Below, piece after piece: positions 55,091 to 63,871 of a stretch of 64,000 nt of DNA. Numbering within the stretch: the stretch's first letter is position 1; every line of letters begins with the position of its first letter. The notes beneath the pieces are model-generated. The model saw only the letters and a list, made by a program, of their open reading frames with translations, was not told the DNA's origin and searched no databases. The translations under genes were made by a program, and so were the position numbers. Source of the stretch: DASYQD01 sp963837455 (GTDB taxonomy: Bacteria; Acidobacteriota; Thermoanaerobaculia; Multivoradales; JAIOJS01). The DNA lies in NCBI GenBank assembly GCA_963837455.1, contig CAWINM010000014.1:210827-274826 (forward strand). Reading direction: 5' to 3'.

Positions 55091-56608
55091 ATGAGCGCCA
55101 AGCCAGCCGCCGCGCCCAAGCAGAAGCTCCCGCGCCTGGCCTACAACGTCACCAGTGCGATCGGCGCCGCCATCGCGCTGGTCGCCGGCCTGACCTTCCT
55201 GGTGCTGCTCGGGATGAGCTTCTACGCCGATCAGCCCAACCCCTACTACGGCATCTTCATGTACATGGTCCTGCCGCCGCTGCTGGTGGTGGGCCTGCTG
55301 CTGATCCCGATCGGCATGCTGTTGCGGCGACGGCGCTTCCGCAAGACCGGCAAGCTGGCCAGCGAGTGGCCGCGCATCGACCTCAACGACCCCCGCCATC
55401 GCAACGCCGCCATCATCTTCGTCGTCGGCACCGTGGCGCTGTCGGTGATCATGGCGACCAGCAGCTACGGCGCCTACCAGTACAGCGAGTCGGTCAAGTT
55501 CTGCGGCACCACCTGCCACACCGTGATGCAGCCGGAGTACGTGACCTACCAGCACTCGCCGCACGCCCGCGTCGCCTGCACAGAGTGCCACGTCGGACCG
55601 GGCGCCGACTGGTACGTCAAGTCGAAGCTCTCGGGCACCTACCAGATCTACGCCGTGGCGCGGAAGATCTACCCACGACCGATCGGCACCCCGATCGAGA
55701 GCCTGCGTCCGGCACAGGAGACCTGCGAGCAGTGCCACTGGCCGGAGAAGATCTACGGCGCCCAGCAGCGGCTGATCCACCACTACAAGTACGACGACGG
55801 CAACACCCATTGGCCGATCGACCTGCTGATCAAGACCGGCGGCGGCGACCCGCTGAGCGGCCAGGCCGGCATCCACTGGCACATGAACATCGGCGTCGAG
55901 GTGCACTACATCGCCCGCGACGAGAAGCGTCAGGACATCCCGTGGATCGAGGTGCGCGACCGCCGCACCGGCCGGGTCACCGTCTACGAGGACAGCGAGA
56001 AGCCGCTCGCCAAGGCCGAGATCGCCGCCGCCACGCCGCGGCGGATGGACTGCATGGACTGCCACAACCGGCCGAGCCACATCTACCTCTCTCCCGACCG
56101 CGCCGTCGACGACGCCCTGTTGCGCGGCGAGATCGACGCCACCCTGCCGGGGATCAAGGAGGTGGCGGTCGATGCCATGGCCGCCGACTACGCCAGCACC
56201 GAGGAGGCGCAGCGCCAGATCGCCGGCCGCATCACCGACCACTACCGGCAGAGCCAGCCGGAGCAGTTCGCGCAGCGCACGCCGGCGATCGAGCGCAGCA
56301 TCGCCGCCGTGCAGCAGGCTTACGAGGGCAACATCTTCCCGGCGATGAAGGCGCGCTGGTCGGCCTACCCCAACAACCTCGGCCACTTCACCAGCCCCGG
56401 CTGCATGCGCTGCCATGACGGCAACCACAAGTCGGCACAGGGCGTGGTGGTGACGCACGACTGCAACGCCTGCCATCTCATCCTCGCCCAGGGACCCGAG
56501 AACGATCGCCTGGTGGCCGCCGGCCTCCCCTTCCAGCATCCCGAGGACGTCGGCGGCGCCGAGCTCGAGATGCCCTGCTCGGACTGCCACTCGGGGGTCA
56601 AGCCGTAG
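55091..56608 (+). CDS. NapC/NirT-like membrane multihaem cytochrome (seven haem motifs)
   Basis: 505 residues. Three membrane helices near 22-45, 57-77 and 110-130. First haem site is FCGTTCHTVM, a CX3CH motif followed by Met two residues on, as in NapC/NrfH-like quinol dehydrogenases. Then CTECH, CEQCH, CMDCH, CMRCH, CNACH and CSDCH. VGPGADWYVKSKLSG and EQCHWPEKIYG are family-like. It probably oxidises menaquinol and passes electrons to periplasmic cytochromes. GGAGG before ATG 55091. CbcL-like gene follows 140 bases on. Confidence 0.9.
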   Translation: MSAKPAAAPKQKLPRLAYNVTSAIGAAIALVAGLTFLVLLGMSFYADQPNPYYGIFMYMVLPPLLVVGLLLIPIGMLLRRRRFRKTGKLASEWPRIDLNDPRHRNAAIIFVVGTVALSVIMATSSYGAYQYSESVKFCGTTCHTVMQPEYVTYQHSPHARVACTECHVGPGADWYVKSKLSGTYQIYAVARKIYPRPIGTPIESLRPAQETCEQCHWPEKIYGAQQRLIHHYKYDDGNTHWPIDLLIKTGGGDPLSGQAGIHWHMNIGVEVHYIARDEKRQDIPWIEVRDRRTGRVTVYEDSEKPLAKAEIAAATPRRMDCMDCHNRPSHIYLSPDRAVDDALLRGEIDATLPGIKEVAVDAMAADYASTEEAQRQIAGRITDHYRQSQPEQFAQRTPAIERSIAAVQQAYEGNIFPAMKARWSAYPNNLGHFTSPGCMRCHDGNHKSAQGVVVTHDCNACHLILAQGPENDRLVAAGLPFQHPEDVGGAELEMPCSDCHSGVKP

Positions 56609-56748
56609 TCCGCTCGGGCGCCGTCCCCGCCTGGTGAGGCGGCGCCCCTTCACCCCCTGGGAGGTGGTCGCGGCGGCCTCCCGCCGGCAAGACTGCCGCG
56701 AGCAGCAGTCGCCCACGCTGGCGAAGCCGCTCCGGAGGGTCCCCCCCA

Positions 56749-58686
56749 ATGCGCTATCGGAGCCCGAGGCCACTCGCCATCGCCCTGGTGGCTCTCGCCG
56801 CCCTGCTCGTCGCGGGTCTCGCCCGCGGCCAGGAGTGCGCCGACTGCCACGACGTCAAGGTCACGTCGCCGATGCACGCCGCGCTCGCCTGCAGCGACTG
56901 CCACGCCGACGTCAACCTCGATGGCCACCCCGACCAACCCGTCGACCTCTCGCCGCAGGCGATCTGCGGCCAGTGTCACGAGACGCCCACGGAGCTCTCC
57001 GGGAGCGTTCACGCCAAGCTCTCGTGCAAGGCGTGTCACGGCGCCGCCCACGAGATGGTGGCGGCGAAGAGCGCACAGTCGCCGACGGCAGCCTTCAACC
57101 AGGTGAAGACCTGCGGCAGCTGTCACAACCAGCCCAAGGTGCTCGACGCCTACCTCGGCAGCGTGCACGCCCGCGCGCTGCTCAAGTCGGGCCTCTCCGA
57201 CGTCGCGCCCTCGTGCAGCGACTGTCATGGCTCGCACCAGATCCAGAGGGTGCAGTCCCCGGCATCCAGGGTCTCCCACCAGAACGTGCCCAAGACCTGC
57301 GGCTCGTGCCACGAGGGGATCCTGCGCGAGTGGGAGCAGACCTCGGCGCATGGCCAGGCCTGGCTGGCGGGGAACGCCAAGGCGCCGGTGTGCACCACCT
57401 GCCACGCCACCCACCAGATCATGCAGCCGACGCTGGCCACCGAGCGCCTCAAGTTCCCGGTCAGCTGCGGCGGCTGCCACAAAGAGGAGCTGTCGAGCTA
57501 CCGCGACAGCTTCCACGGCCAGGCCACGAGCCTCGGCTACCTGACCGCCGCCACCTGCGCCGACTGCCACACCCCGCACGCCAACCTGCCGGCGAAGGAT
57601 CCGCGTTCGAGCGTCAACCCGGCGCGGCTGCAGAACACCTGCGGCCAGTGCCACGGCGAGGTGACCGCGGCCTTCGCCAGCTTCGACCCCCACGCCGAGC
57701 CCAGCGACAAGACGCGCAGCGTCAAGATCTACTGGACCTGGGTGGCGATGAGCGGCCTGCTGTTCGGCGTCTTCGGCTTCTTCACCGCCCATGACCTGCT
57801 CTGGCTGCAGCGGGCCTTCGTGGCCCGCCGGCGCGGCGAGCTGCCGCCCCCGCTGCACGAGGACCCCAGCGGCAAGTGGCTGCGGCGCTTCGGGCCGTTC
57901 GAGATCGGCATGCACATCGTGGTGGTGCTCACCTTCCTGCTGCTCGCCGCCACCGGACTGCCGCTCAAGTTCCACGGTGCCGGCTGGGCCACTCCACTCG
58001 CCAGCTTCTTCGGCGGCATCGGCGGCACGCAGGTGCTGCATCGCATCGCGGCGATCGGCACCTTCGGCTACTTCCTGGCCCACGTCGCGCAGCTCGCCTA
58101 CAAGCGGCTGGCGAAGAAGGAGCGCGGGCTCTTCTGGGGCTGGCGCTCGATGGTGCCGCGAGGCAAGGACCTCAAGGACATGTGGCAGAACCTGCGCTGG
58201 TTCCTCTACACCGGTCCACGCCCACAGCTCGACCGCTGGACGTACTGGGAGAAGTTCGACTACTTCGCGGTGTTCTGGGGCGTCGCCATCATCGGCCTCT
58301 CCGGGCTGATGCTCTGGCTGCCGAAGCTCTTCGCCGCCTTCCTGCCCGGCTGGGTGCTCAACGTCGCCCACGTCGTGCACAGCGACGAGGCGCTGCTCGC
58401 CACCGGCTTCATCTTCATCTTCCACTTCTTCCACACCCACCTGCGGCCGGAGGCCTTCCCGCTCGACCCCGTCATCTTCACCGGCCGCGTGCCGCTCGCC
58501 CGCTTCAAGGAAGAGCGGCCGGTCGAGTACCAGCGGATGGTGCGGGAGGGCACGCTCGAGGCGGCGCTCGCCCCACCGCCGAGCGAGGGGGAGATGACCT
58601 TCGCCCGCATCTTTGGCTTCGCCGCGGTGGCCCTCGGGCTGCTGCTCGCGGTGGCCATCCTGATCGGTCTCTTCGCCGGCCACTGA
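56749..58686 (+). CDS. CbcL-like quinol:cytochrome oxidoreductase, 11-haem c domain fused to cytochrome b
   Basis: 645 residues. Signal/anchor, then eleven CXXCH motifs to about residue 305 (CADCH, CSDCH, CGQCH, CKACH, CGSCH, CSDCH, CGSCH, CTTCH, CGGCH, CADCH, CGQCH). From 325 on are about five membrane helices with histidines for two haems b (MHIVVVLTFLLLAATGLPLK, FGYFLAHVAQL, FIFIFHFFHTHLR), the formate-dehydrogenase-gamma/HydC type. Geobacter CbcL has the same plan with nine haems c and works at low potential in metal reduction. GGAGGG before ATG 56749. Confidence 0.93.
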   Translation: MRYRSPRPLAIALVALAALLVAGLARGQECADCHDVKVTSPMHAALACSDCHADVNLDGHPDQPVDLSPQAICGQCHETPTELSGSVHAKLSCKACHGAAHEMVAAKSAQSPTAAFNQVKTCGSCHNQPKVLDAYLGSVHARALLKSGLSDVAPSCSDCHGSHQIQRVQSPASRVSHQNVPKTCGSCHEGILREWEQTSAHGQAWLAGNAKAPVCTTCHATHQIMQPTLATERLKFPVSCGGCHKEELSSYRDSFHGQATSLGYLTAATCADCHTPHANLPAKDPRSSVNPARLQNTCGQCHGEVTAAFASFDPHAEPSDKTRSVKIYWTWVAMSGLLFGVFGFFTAHDLLWLQRAFVARRRGELPPPLHEDPSGKWLRRFGPFEIGMHIVVVLTFLLLAATGLPLKFHGAGWATPLASFFGGIGGTQVLHRIAAIGTFGYFLAHVAQLAYKRLAKKERGLFWGWRSMVPRGKDLKDMWQNLRWFLYTGPRPQLDRWTYWEKFDYFAVFWGVAIIGLSGLMLWLPKLFAAFLPGWVLNVAHVVHSDEALLATGFIFIFHFFHTHLRPEAFPLDPVIFTGRVPLARFKEERPVEYQRMVREGTLEAALAPPPSEGEMTFARIFGFAAVALGLLLAVAILIGLFAGH

Positions 58687-58820
58687 CGCCCGGCGGCGTC
58701 GCGAGCGCGACGACCGACGCCGGCGCTCGATCCTGTCGCGGATCGGGCGCCGGCCCGGGTGCATGGCCCGCGGCGGGGGGGCTAGACTAGGCGGCACACT
58801 CGACTCCGTGCCGACTCGCC

Positions 58821-60818
58821 ATGGCCGACGCACCTCGCCCACCGAGCTCCGAGCGTTCCCCGAGCGCCGACTGGCACCGCGTCGTCTTCGAGAACGCCGC
58901 GGTGGGCATGCGGCTCGCCGAGGTCCGCGATCCCGGTCGCATCGTCGAGGCCAACCGCGTCATGCACTCCATGCTCGGGTACGCGGACGGGGAGCTGCTG
59001 GCCAGGACGACCAGCGAGATCCTCCACCCCGACGACCGCGCCGAGAACCTCCGTTCGACCGCCGCTCTGGCGGCGGGCAGGATCGACTCCTACCAGCGCG
59101 AGAACCGCTACCGGCGTCGCGACGGCAGCACCATGTGGGGCCGCCTGACGGTCTCTCCGGTGCGCGACGAGGAGGGCACGGTGACGTACACCGTCGGGCT
59201 GGTCGAGGACGTCACCAGCCGCAAGCTGTTCGAGAGCGAGCTCGTGGCCCGGACCTCGACGCTGGCGCAGACGATGGCGCGCACCCGCGCCATCCTCGAC
59301 TCGGCGGTGGACGGCATCATCACCATCGACGAGCTCGGGCGCATCGACTCGGTCAACCCGGCCACCGAGCGCCTGTTCGGCTACGCCGCCGCCGAGCTGG
59401 TGGGGCGCAACGTGCGCATCCTGATGCCGCCGCCCTACCGCGACGAGCACGACGGCTACCTGGCGCGCTATCGCCGCACCGGCGAGCGGCGCATCATCGG
59501 CATCGGCCGCGAGGTGGTGGGGCAGCGCAAGGACGGCTCCGTGTTCCCGGTCGACCTGGCGGTCTCGGAGGTGCCGCTCGAGGGGCACCGGCTGTTCGTC
59601 GGCACCATTCGCGACATTACCGCCCGCAAGCAGCTCGAGGACCAGCTCCGCCAGGCCCTCAAGCTGGAAGCCATCGGCCGTCTCGCCGGCGGCGTGGCGC
59701 ACGACTTCAACAACCTGCTCGCCTCCATTCTCGGCTACAGCGAGCAGCTCGCCGACGGCCTTGCCGAGGGCCCGCTGCGCCACGCCGCGCAGCAGATTCG
59801 CCGCAGCGCCGAGCGCGGCGCCGGCCTCACCCGCCAGTTGCTCGCCTTCTCGCGCCGCCAGGATCTGGCGCCCGAGCCGCTCGACGTGAGCGCGGTGCTG
59901 GGCGAGCTGCGCGACATGCTGGGCCGGCTGCTCGGCGAGCACGTCGAGGTCGAGTACGACCTCGCCGACGACCTCTGGCTGGTGCTCGCCGACCGCGGCC
60001 AGCTGCAGCAGGTCGTCCTCAACCTGGTGGTCAACGCCCGCGACGCCCTCGGCGAAGGCGGGCGGATCACCATGGTTGCCGACAACGTGGAGGTGCGCGA
60101 GGAGCTGCTGGGCGGGGTGGGCGTGGTCGCCCCGGGGCGCTGGGTGCGCCTGATGGTGGCCGACAACGGCTGCGGCATGAGCGCCGAGGTGAGGACCCGC
60201 ATCTTCGAACCCTTCTTCACCACCAAGGAGCCCGGCAAGGGCACCGGCCTCGGGCTCTCGACGGTGTTCGGCATCGTCCAGCAGAGCGGCGGCGCCATCC
60301 TCGTCGACAGCGAGCCCGACGTTGGCACGCGGTTCGAGATCTACCTGCCGCGCACCGACGGCCTGCAGCGTGTGCCCAGCGCCGGCGAGGAGGAGACCAC
60401 GACGGTGACGCGCGGCAGCGAGACGGTGCTGCTGGTGGAGGACGACACCACCTTCCGCGAGCTGCTCGCCGACGTGCTGCGGCAGGCGGGCTACCAGGTA
60501 CTGGTGGCGGCCGATCCCGCGCAGGCGCTGGCGCTCGCCGAGCCCGCAGCGCGGCCGATCCACCTGCTGCTCTCCGACCTCTCGATGCCGGTGATGAAGG
60601 GCACCGAGCTGGCACGGCGGCTCACCGCCGCCCGGCCCGACCTCAAGGTCCTGTTGATGTCCGGCTACAGCGAGCTCGACGAGGCTGCGGCCTTCGCCGC
60701 CGACATGGGCGGCGCCTTCCTCGCCAAGCCCTTCCGCACCCGCGAGGTGCTGCAGGCGGCGCGGCGGCTGCTCGAAGGGGTCGACGCCAGGGTGCCCCCA
60801 TCGACGAGCGCCGGCTGA
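58821..60818 (+). CDS. Soluble hybrid histidine kinase, PAS-PAS-HisKA-HATPase-receiver
   Basis: 665 residues. PAS 1 about 20-140 (VFENAAVGMRLAEV, PAC motif YTVGLVEDVTSRK), PAS 2 about 150-280 with the FixL-like stretch AVDGIITIDELGRIDSVNPA and IGIGREVVGQRKDGSVFPVD. HisKA with GGVAHDFNNLLASILGYSEQ (phospho-His in the HDFNN type), HATPase (NGCGMSAEVRTRIFEPFF, GTGLGLSTVFGIV), C-terminal receiver (LLLSDLSMP, AKPFRTREVL). No membrane segment. FixL-like PAS suggests haem or redox sensing but the ligand residue is unproven. TAGACT at 58793-58798 is a possible -10. Confidence 0.9.
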   Translation: MADAPRPPSSERSPSADWHRVVFENAAVGMRLAEVRDPGRIVEANRVMHSMLGYADGELLARTTSEILHPDDRAENLRSTAALAAGRIDSYQRENRYRRRDGSTMWGRLTVSPVRDEEGTVTYTVGLVEDVTSRKLFESELVARTSTLAQTMARTRAILDSAVDGIITIDELGRIDSVNPATERLFGYAAAELVGRNVRILMPPPYRDEHDGYLARYRRTGERRIIGIGREVVGQRKDGSVFPVDLAVSEVPLEGHRLFVGTIRDITARKQLEDQLRQALKLEAIGRLAGGVAHDFNNLLASILGYSEQLADGLAEGPLRHAAQQIRRSAERGAGLTRQLLAFSRRQDLAPEPLDVSAVLGELRDMLGRLLGEHVEVEYDLADDLWLVLADRGQLQQVVLNLVVNARDALGEGGRITMVADNVEVREELLGGVGVVAPGRWVRLMVADNGCGMSAEVRTRIFEPFFTTKEPGKGTGLGLSTVFGIVQQSGGAILVDSEPDVGTRFEIYLPRTDGLQRVPSAGEEETTTVTRGSETVLLVEDDTTFRELLADVLRQAGYQVLVAADPAQALALAEPAARPIHLLLSDLSMPVMKGTELARRLTAARPDLKVLLMSGYSELDEAAAFAADMGGAFLAKPFRTREVLQAARRLLEGVDARVPPSTSAG

Positions 60819-60836
60819 GCCCGGCGCGCCCTACCC

Positions 60837-60874
60837 CCGGCGCGGCGGCGCCCCGCATACACTGCCCGCGCCGG
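60837..60874. terminator. Bidirectional hairpin between converging kinase genes
   Basis: CCGGCGCGG-N20-CCGCGCCGG, 9-bp perfect arms in the 61-base gap between two converging stops. Confidence 0.4.
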
Positions 60875-60879
60875 CGGCC

Positions 60880-61584
60880 CTAGCCGGATGGCAACGCCAA
60901 GCGCAGAATCATCCCGGCGCCGTCCGCTCTCATCCTCGCCTCCAGCCTGCCGTCGAGCAGCTCGGCGAGCGCCGCCGCGAGCGGCAGGTCGAGCCCGGTG
61001 CCGCCATGCGGACGGCGGGTGCGCGCACAGCTGACTGCGAAGGGAACGAACAGTCGTGGTAGCTCGTCGCCGGCGACGGCTTCCCCATCGTCGATCACCT
61101 CGAAGGCGACGCGCCCGGGTTGGCCCTCCTCGAGCGCGACCCGCAACGCCACCCGGCGCGCCCCGGCCGCCATCGCCGAGCGCACCAGCGCGCCGAGGCT
61201 GCGGGCGAGCAGAGCGCCATCGCTGGCGAGCCGCGGCACCGACGACGCGGCGTCGCCGAGGTCCAGCTCCACACCCGCTGCCGCCGCCTGCTCGCAGAGT
61301 GGAGCGCAGGCCCGCTGCAGGACCTCCTCGGTCGACACCTCGTGGCGGCTCGGGGCGAGGCGGCCGCCGCGCACGCGGTTGAGCTCGCCGGCCTCGTCGA
61401 GGAGGGCCTGCAGGTCGGCGGCCGCATCCTCCAGCGTCCGCACATAACGAGCCTGCCTCGGCTCGAGGCCCTGGGAGCCCGCCAGCAGGTCGGCGCTGAG
61501 CAGGAGGCTCGCCACCGGTGTCCGCAGCTCGTGCACCAGCGCGGAGAGGAAGCCGGCGCTCCAGACGGGCTCGTCGACGGCCAT
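60880..61584 (-). CDS. Small soluble histidine kinase
   Basis: 234 residues with only catalytic parts: HisKA with ALVHELRTPVASLLLSADLL (phospho-His near 18) and HATPase whose N box is degenerate (LARSLGALVRSAMAAGARRV in place of NxxxNA), ATP lid VIDDGEAVAGDELPRLF, G box HGGTGLDLPLAAALAELLDG. Loss of the N-box Asn may reduce ATP hydrolysis. No sensor domain; it must receive its signal from a partner. ATG 61584. Confidence 0.8.
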   Translation of the reverse strand: MAVDEPVWSAGFLSALVHELRTPVASLLLSADLLAGSQGLEPRQARYVRTLEDAAADLQALLDEAGELNRVRGGRLAPSRHEVSTEEVLQRACAPLCEQAAAAGVELDLGDAASSVPRLASDGALLARSLGALVRSAMAAGARRVALRVALEEGQPGRVAFEVIDDGEAVAGDELPRLFVPFAVSCARTRRPHGGTGLDLPLAAALAELLDGRLEARMRADGAGMILRLALPSG

Positions 61585-61976
61585 GAGCGCGGGAGTCTAC
61601 CCAATGGCGGGTGGTCCGCGGCCCACCTCTCGGCACTGGCCTAGCCCACCCCCTGGCGGGCGCTGCCACCCGTCGAGGTAGGGTGAACCCCGCATCACAG
61701 CGCTAGCGTCGCCACCCTCGTAGTCATGGGACCCGGTGCGCGACACGCCTACGCTTCCGAGCACCATGGCACCAATAGGCCCAGGTCCTGCAAGCCGTTG
61801 CGGCGTGCCTGCAACCGCCGCCCCGACGCGTTCCTCGTGTCCCTCACCAGCCTCGGTGCGCACGCCACCACGCTCGGCTGTCGTGGTCAGCGGGACCGCC
61901 GCCGTCTGGCCCCACCACGCCGGCGCGGACACTGCCGTCGACCAGCCCTGGGCCCTGCACTGCCCTGAGTACTACC
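61585..61976. other. Divergent intergenic region, no gene seen
   Basis: 392 bases between divergent kinase genes. Open frames on both strands lack coding bias and family features. It holds CCCACCCCC/GGGCGC runs of the kind seen in other spacers (61643-61675), and must contain the two promoters, which I could not place. Confidence 0.5.
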
Positions 61977-63371
61977 TTGGCTGAGCCGAGCGCTCCCGAC
62001 GTCGCCGTCGACCGCCTGCGGTGGCTCCTCGGAGCCGGCCTCGCCGCTGCCTGGCTGCTCTTCGTGCTGCTGCGGCTGCCCCTGGCGCCCAGCCATGCCG
62101 GACCCGCCGAGGCGCTCCTCGTCGCCACGCTGCTGCTTCTCATCGGCGCGCTCGTCGATCGCGCCATGCTGGTACCTCTCGGCCGCATGCGCTCGGCGCT
62201 GCGACTGCACAGTGCCGAGCTGGTCGCCCTGCGGGACGCCGCGCTCGACATCAGCGCCGACCTGAACCTCGACTCGGTGCTGCAGCGCATCGTCGACCGC
62301 TCGCGAGAGCTGCTCGGTACCCGCTATGGTGCGCTGTCGGTGGTGGAGGACGACGGACGCGTCCTCAGCTTCATCTCCTCGGGCATCGACCCCGAGCTGC
62401 GCCGGCGGATCGGCGCCCCGCCGCGTGGCGAGGGACTGCTGGGAGTGCCGCTGCGGCAGGGCGAGCGGCTTCGCCTCGACGACCTCGGCGCCGATCCGCG
62501 GCACGCCGGCTTCCCGCCCGGCCACCCGCCGATGCGCACCCTGCTGGCGGTGCCCCTCCCCAGCCACCGCGGGCGCCGGGGAAACCTCTACCTGAGCGAG
62601 AAGGAGGATGGCTCGGCCTTTACTGCCAGCGAAGAAGAGACGCTGGTGCGCTTCGCCATCCAGGCGGCGATCGCGGTCGACAACGCCATCCTGCACCGCG
62701 AGACCCACGAGCTCGCCGGGGCGCGGGAGCGGCTACGCCTCGCCGGCGAGACCTACGACGGCATGGCGCAGGTGCTCGCCTACGTCAACACCAAGTCGCA
62801 GGTGGTGCGCGAGCACGTCCGCCAGGGGCGCATCGAGGCGGCGCTCTCTCACCTCGACCAGCTTGCCGCCGCGGCGCGCCGCATCTACGCCGAGCAGCGG
62901 GCGCGGCTGCTCGACCTGCGGGCGCTGGGCAACAACGAGTCCTCCACCGTCGAGGCCATCAGCCATCACGTGCGCGCCTGGGAGGACGAGGCCGGGCTCG
63001 ACGTCGACCTCCAGCTGCCATCCGCCGTCGAGGCACCACCCGAGGTCGAGCTACAGCTGCTGCGCATCGTGCAGGAGGGCCTCGACAACGTGCGGCGCCA
63101 CGCGCAGGCGTCGCGCGTCCGTCTGGCACTCCGCCAGGATACCCACGGCATCCGCCTCGAGCTCGCCGATGACGGTGTCGGCTTCGACCCCGCGCTGCCC
63201 CTGGCGCGCGGCGAGGGACCGCGATTCGGGCTCGCCGCCATGCGCGAGCGGGCGCAGGCGGTGGGTGGCAGCTTCGAGGTGACGGCGGCACCGGGCACCG
63301 GCACCGTCTTGCATTTCGAGGTGCCCACCGCCATCTGCGAGGAGGGAGACCATGCGACTACTCATCGCTGA
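61977..63371 (+). CDS. Membrane GAF-domain histidine kinase, NarX/DegS type
   Basis: 464 residues from TTG 61977. Two membrane helices near 15-58 (LGAGLAAAWLLFVLLRLPLA; AEALLVATLLLLIGALVDRA), a short coil, GAF domain about 85-240 (GTRYGALSVVEDDGRVLSFI, LLAVPLPSHRGRRGNLYLSE), a divergent dimerisation region, then a HATPase of the NarX/DegS class (LLRIVQEGLDNVRRHAQASR, ELADDGVGFDP, GLAAMRERAQAVGGSFEV). The next gene, a NarL-type receiver, overlaps its end by 20 bases, so they are a pair. Confidence 0.88.
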   Translation: MAEPSAPDVAVDRLRWLLGAGLAAAWLLFVLLRLPLAPSHAGPAEALLVATLLLLIGALVDRAMLVPLGRMRSALRLHSAELVALRDAALDISADLNLDSVLQRIVDRSRELLGTRYGALSVVEDDGRVLSFISSGIDPELRRRIGAPPRGEGLLGVPLRQGERLRLDDLGADPRHAGFPPGHPPMRTLLAVPLPSHRGRRGNLYLSEKEDGSAFTASEEETLVRFAIQAAIAVDNAILHRETHELAGARERLRLAGETYDGMAQVLAYVNTKSQVVREHVRQGRIEAALSHLDQLAAAARRIYAEQRARLLDLRALGNNESSTVEAISHHVRAWEDEAGLDVDLQLPSAVEAPPEVELQLLRIVQEGLDNVRRHAQASRVRLALRQDTHGIRLELADDGVGFDPALPLARGEGPRFGLAAMRERAQAVGGSFEVTAAPGTGTVLHFEVPTAICEEGDHATTHR

Positions 63372-63570
63372 GGATCACGCGCTCTTCCGCGACAGCCTCC
63401 GGGCGTTGCTCGAGTCGCGGGGCATCGAGGTCGTCGGCGAGGCGAGGAACGGCCGCGAGGCGGTCGACCTCGCGCTCGAGCTGCGCCCCGACATCGTGCT
63501 CATGGACCTCGGCATGCCGGAGGTGGGGGGCCTGGAGGCGATCCGCCGCCTCTTCGGAGACCGACCTGCC
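63352..63570 (+). pseudogene. NarL-type response regulator, truncated within the receiver domain
   Basis: The first 72 codons are a normal receiver: LLIAEDHALFRDSLRALLES, phospho-acceptor in DIVLMDLGMPEVGGLEAIRR. After IRRLFGDRP the sequence abruptly stops looking like a receiver; the Thr/Lys half and the LuxR-type DNA-binding domain are missing, though the frame stays open to the window edge. A recombination, insertion or chimeric join near 63565 would explain it. ATG 63352 lies behind GGAGGG inside the kinase gene. Confidence 0.7.
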
Positions 63571-63836
63571 CGCCTTCGCCCCCGCCTAGCTGTCGTACCA
63601 GCATCACCGAGGGAGGGTGGGCCCCAGAGCGCCGCCGCCCCGGGTAGTCGCTTCTGGGTGAACTGTCCTGCCGAATGGTCGTTCTGCGACCAAAGGGCAG
63701 GACGGTTGCGGCGCGCGGCGGCCGCGGGCCTCGCGGTCTGCGTCTTCGCCGTCCTCGCCTGGGTCTGGTCGGCCGCGTTGGCCTCGGTGAGGACGAGGAC
63801 GACGAGCGCCGCGGCGATCGCGGCCGTTCGGCGCAT
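63375..63836 (-). CDS. Hypothetical exported protein running into the broken regulator
   Basis: The start at ATG 63836 gives a convincing signal peptide (AAIAAALVVLVLTEANAA) and about 90 further residues with no recognised family (RRNRPALWSQNDHSAGQFTQ). After that the frame is just antisense of the receiver gene, so the true C-terminus is probably lost at the same junction near 63565. Confidence 0.35.
   Translation of the reverse strand: MRRTAAIAAALVVLVLTEANAADQTQARTAKTQTARPAAAARRNRPALWSQNDHSAGQFTQKRLPGAAALWGPPSLGDAGTTARRGRRRAGRSPKRRRIASRPPTSGMPRSMSTMSGRSSSARSTASRPFLASPTTSMPRDSSNARRLSRKSA
63666..63702. repeat. Nested perfect hairpin near the junction
   Basis: TCCTGCC-GAA-TGGTCG-TTCTG-CGACCA-AAG-GGCAGGA: outer 7-bp and inner 6-bp arms, all perfect, symmetric 3-base internal loops. 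The outer AACTG/CGGTT pair imperfectly. Resembles the subterminal hairpin of a mobile element. Confidence 0.6.
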
Positions 63837-63871
63837 GGTCAGATGTCGGCCACGGCTGCGAGCACGTCGCG

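Noticed and set aside
61597..61968. Small genes in the divergent kinase spacer
   Set aside because: Competing open frames on both strands, none with GC-rich third positions or recognisable domains.
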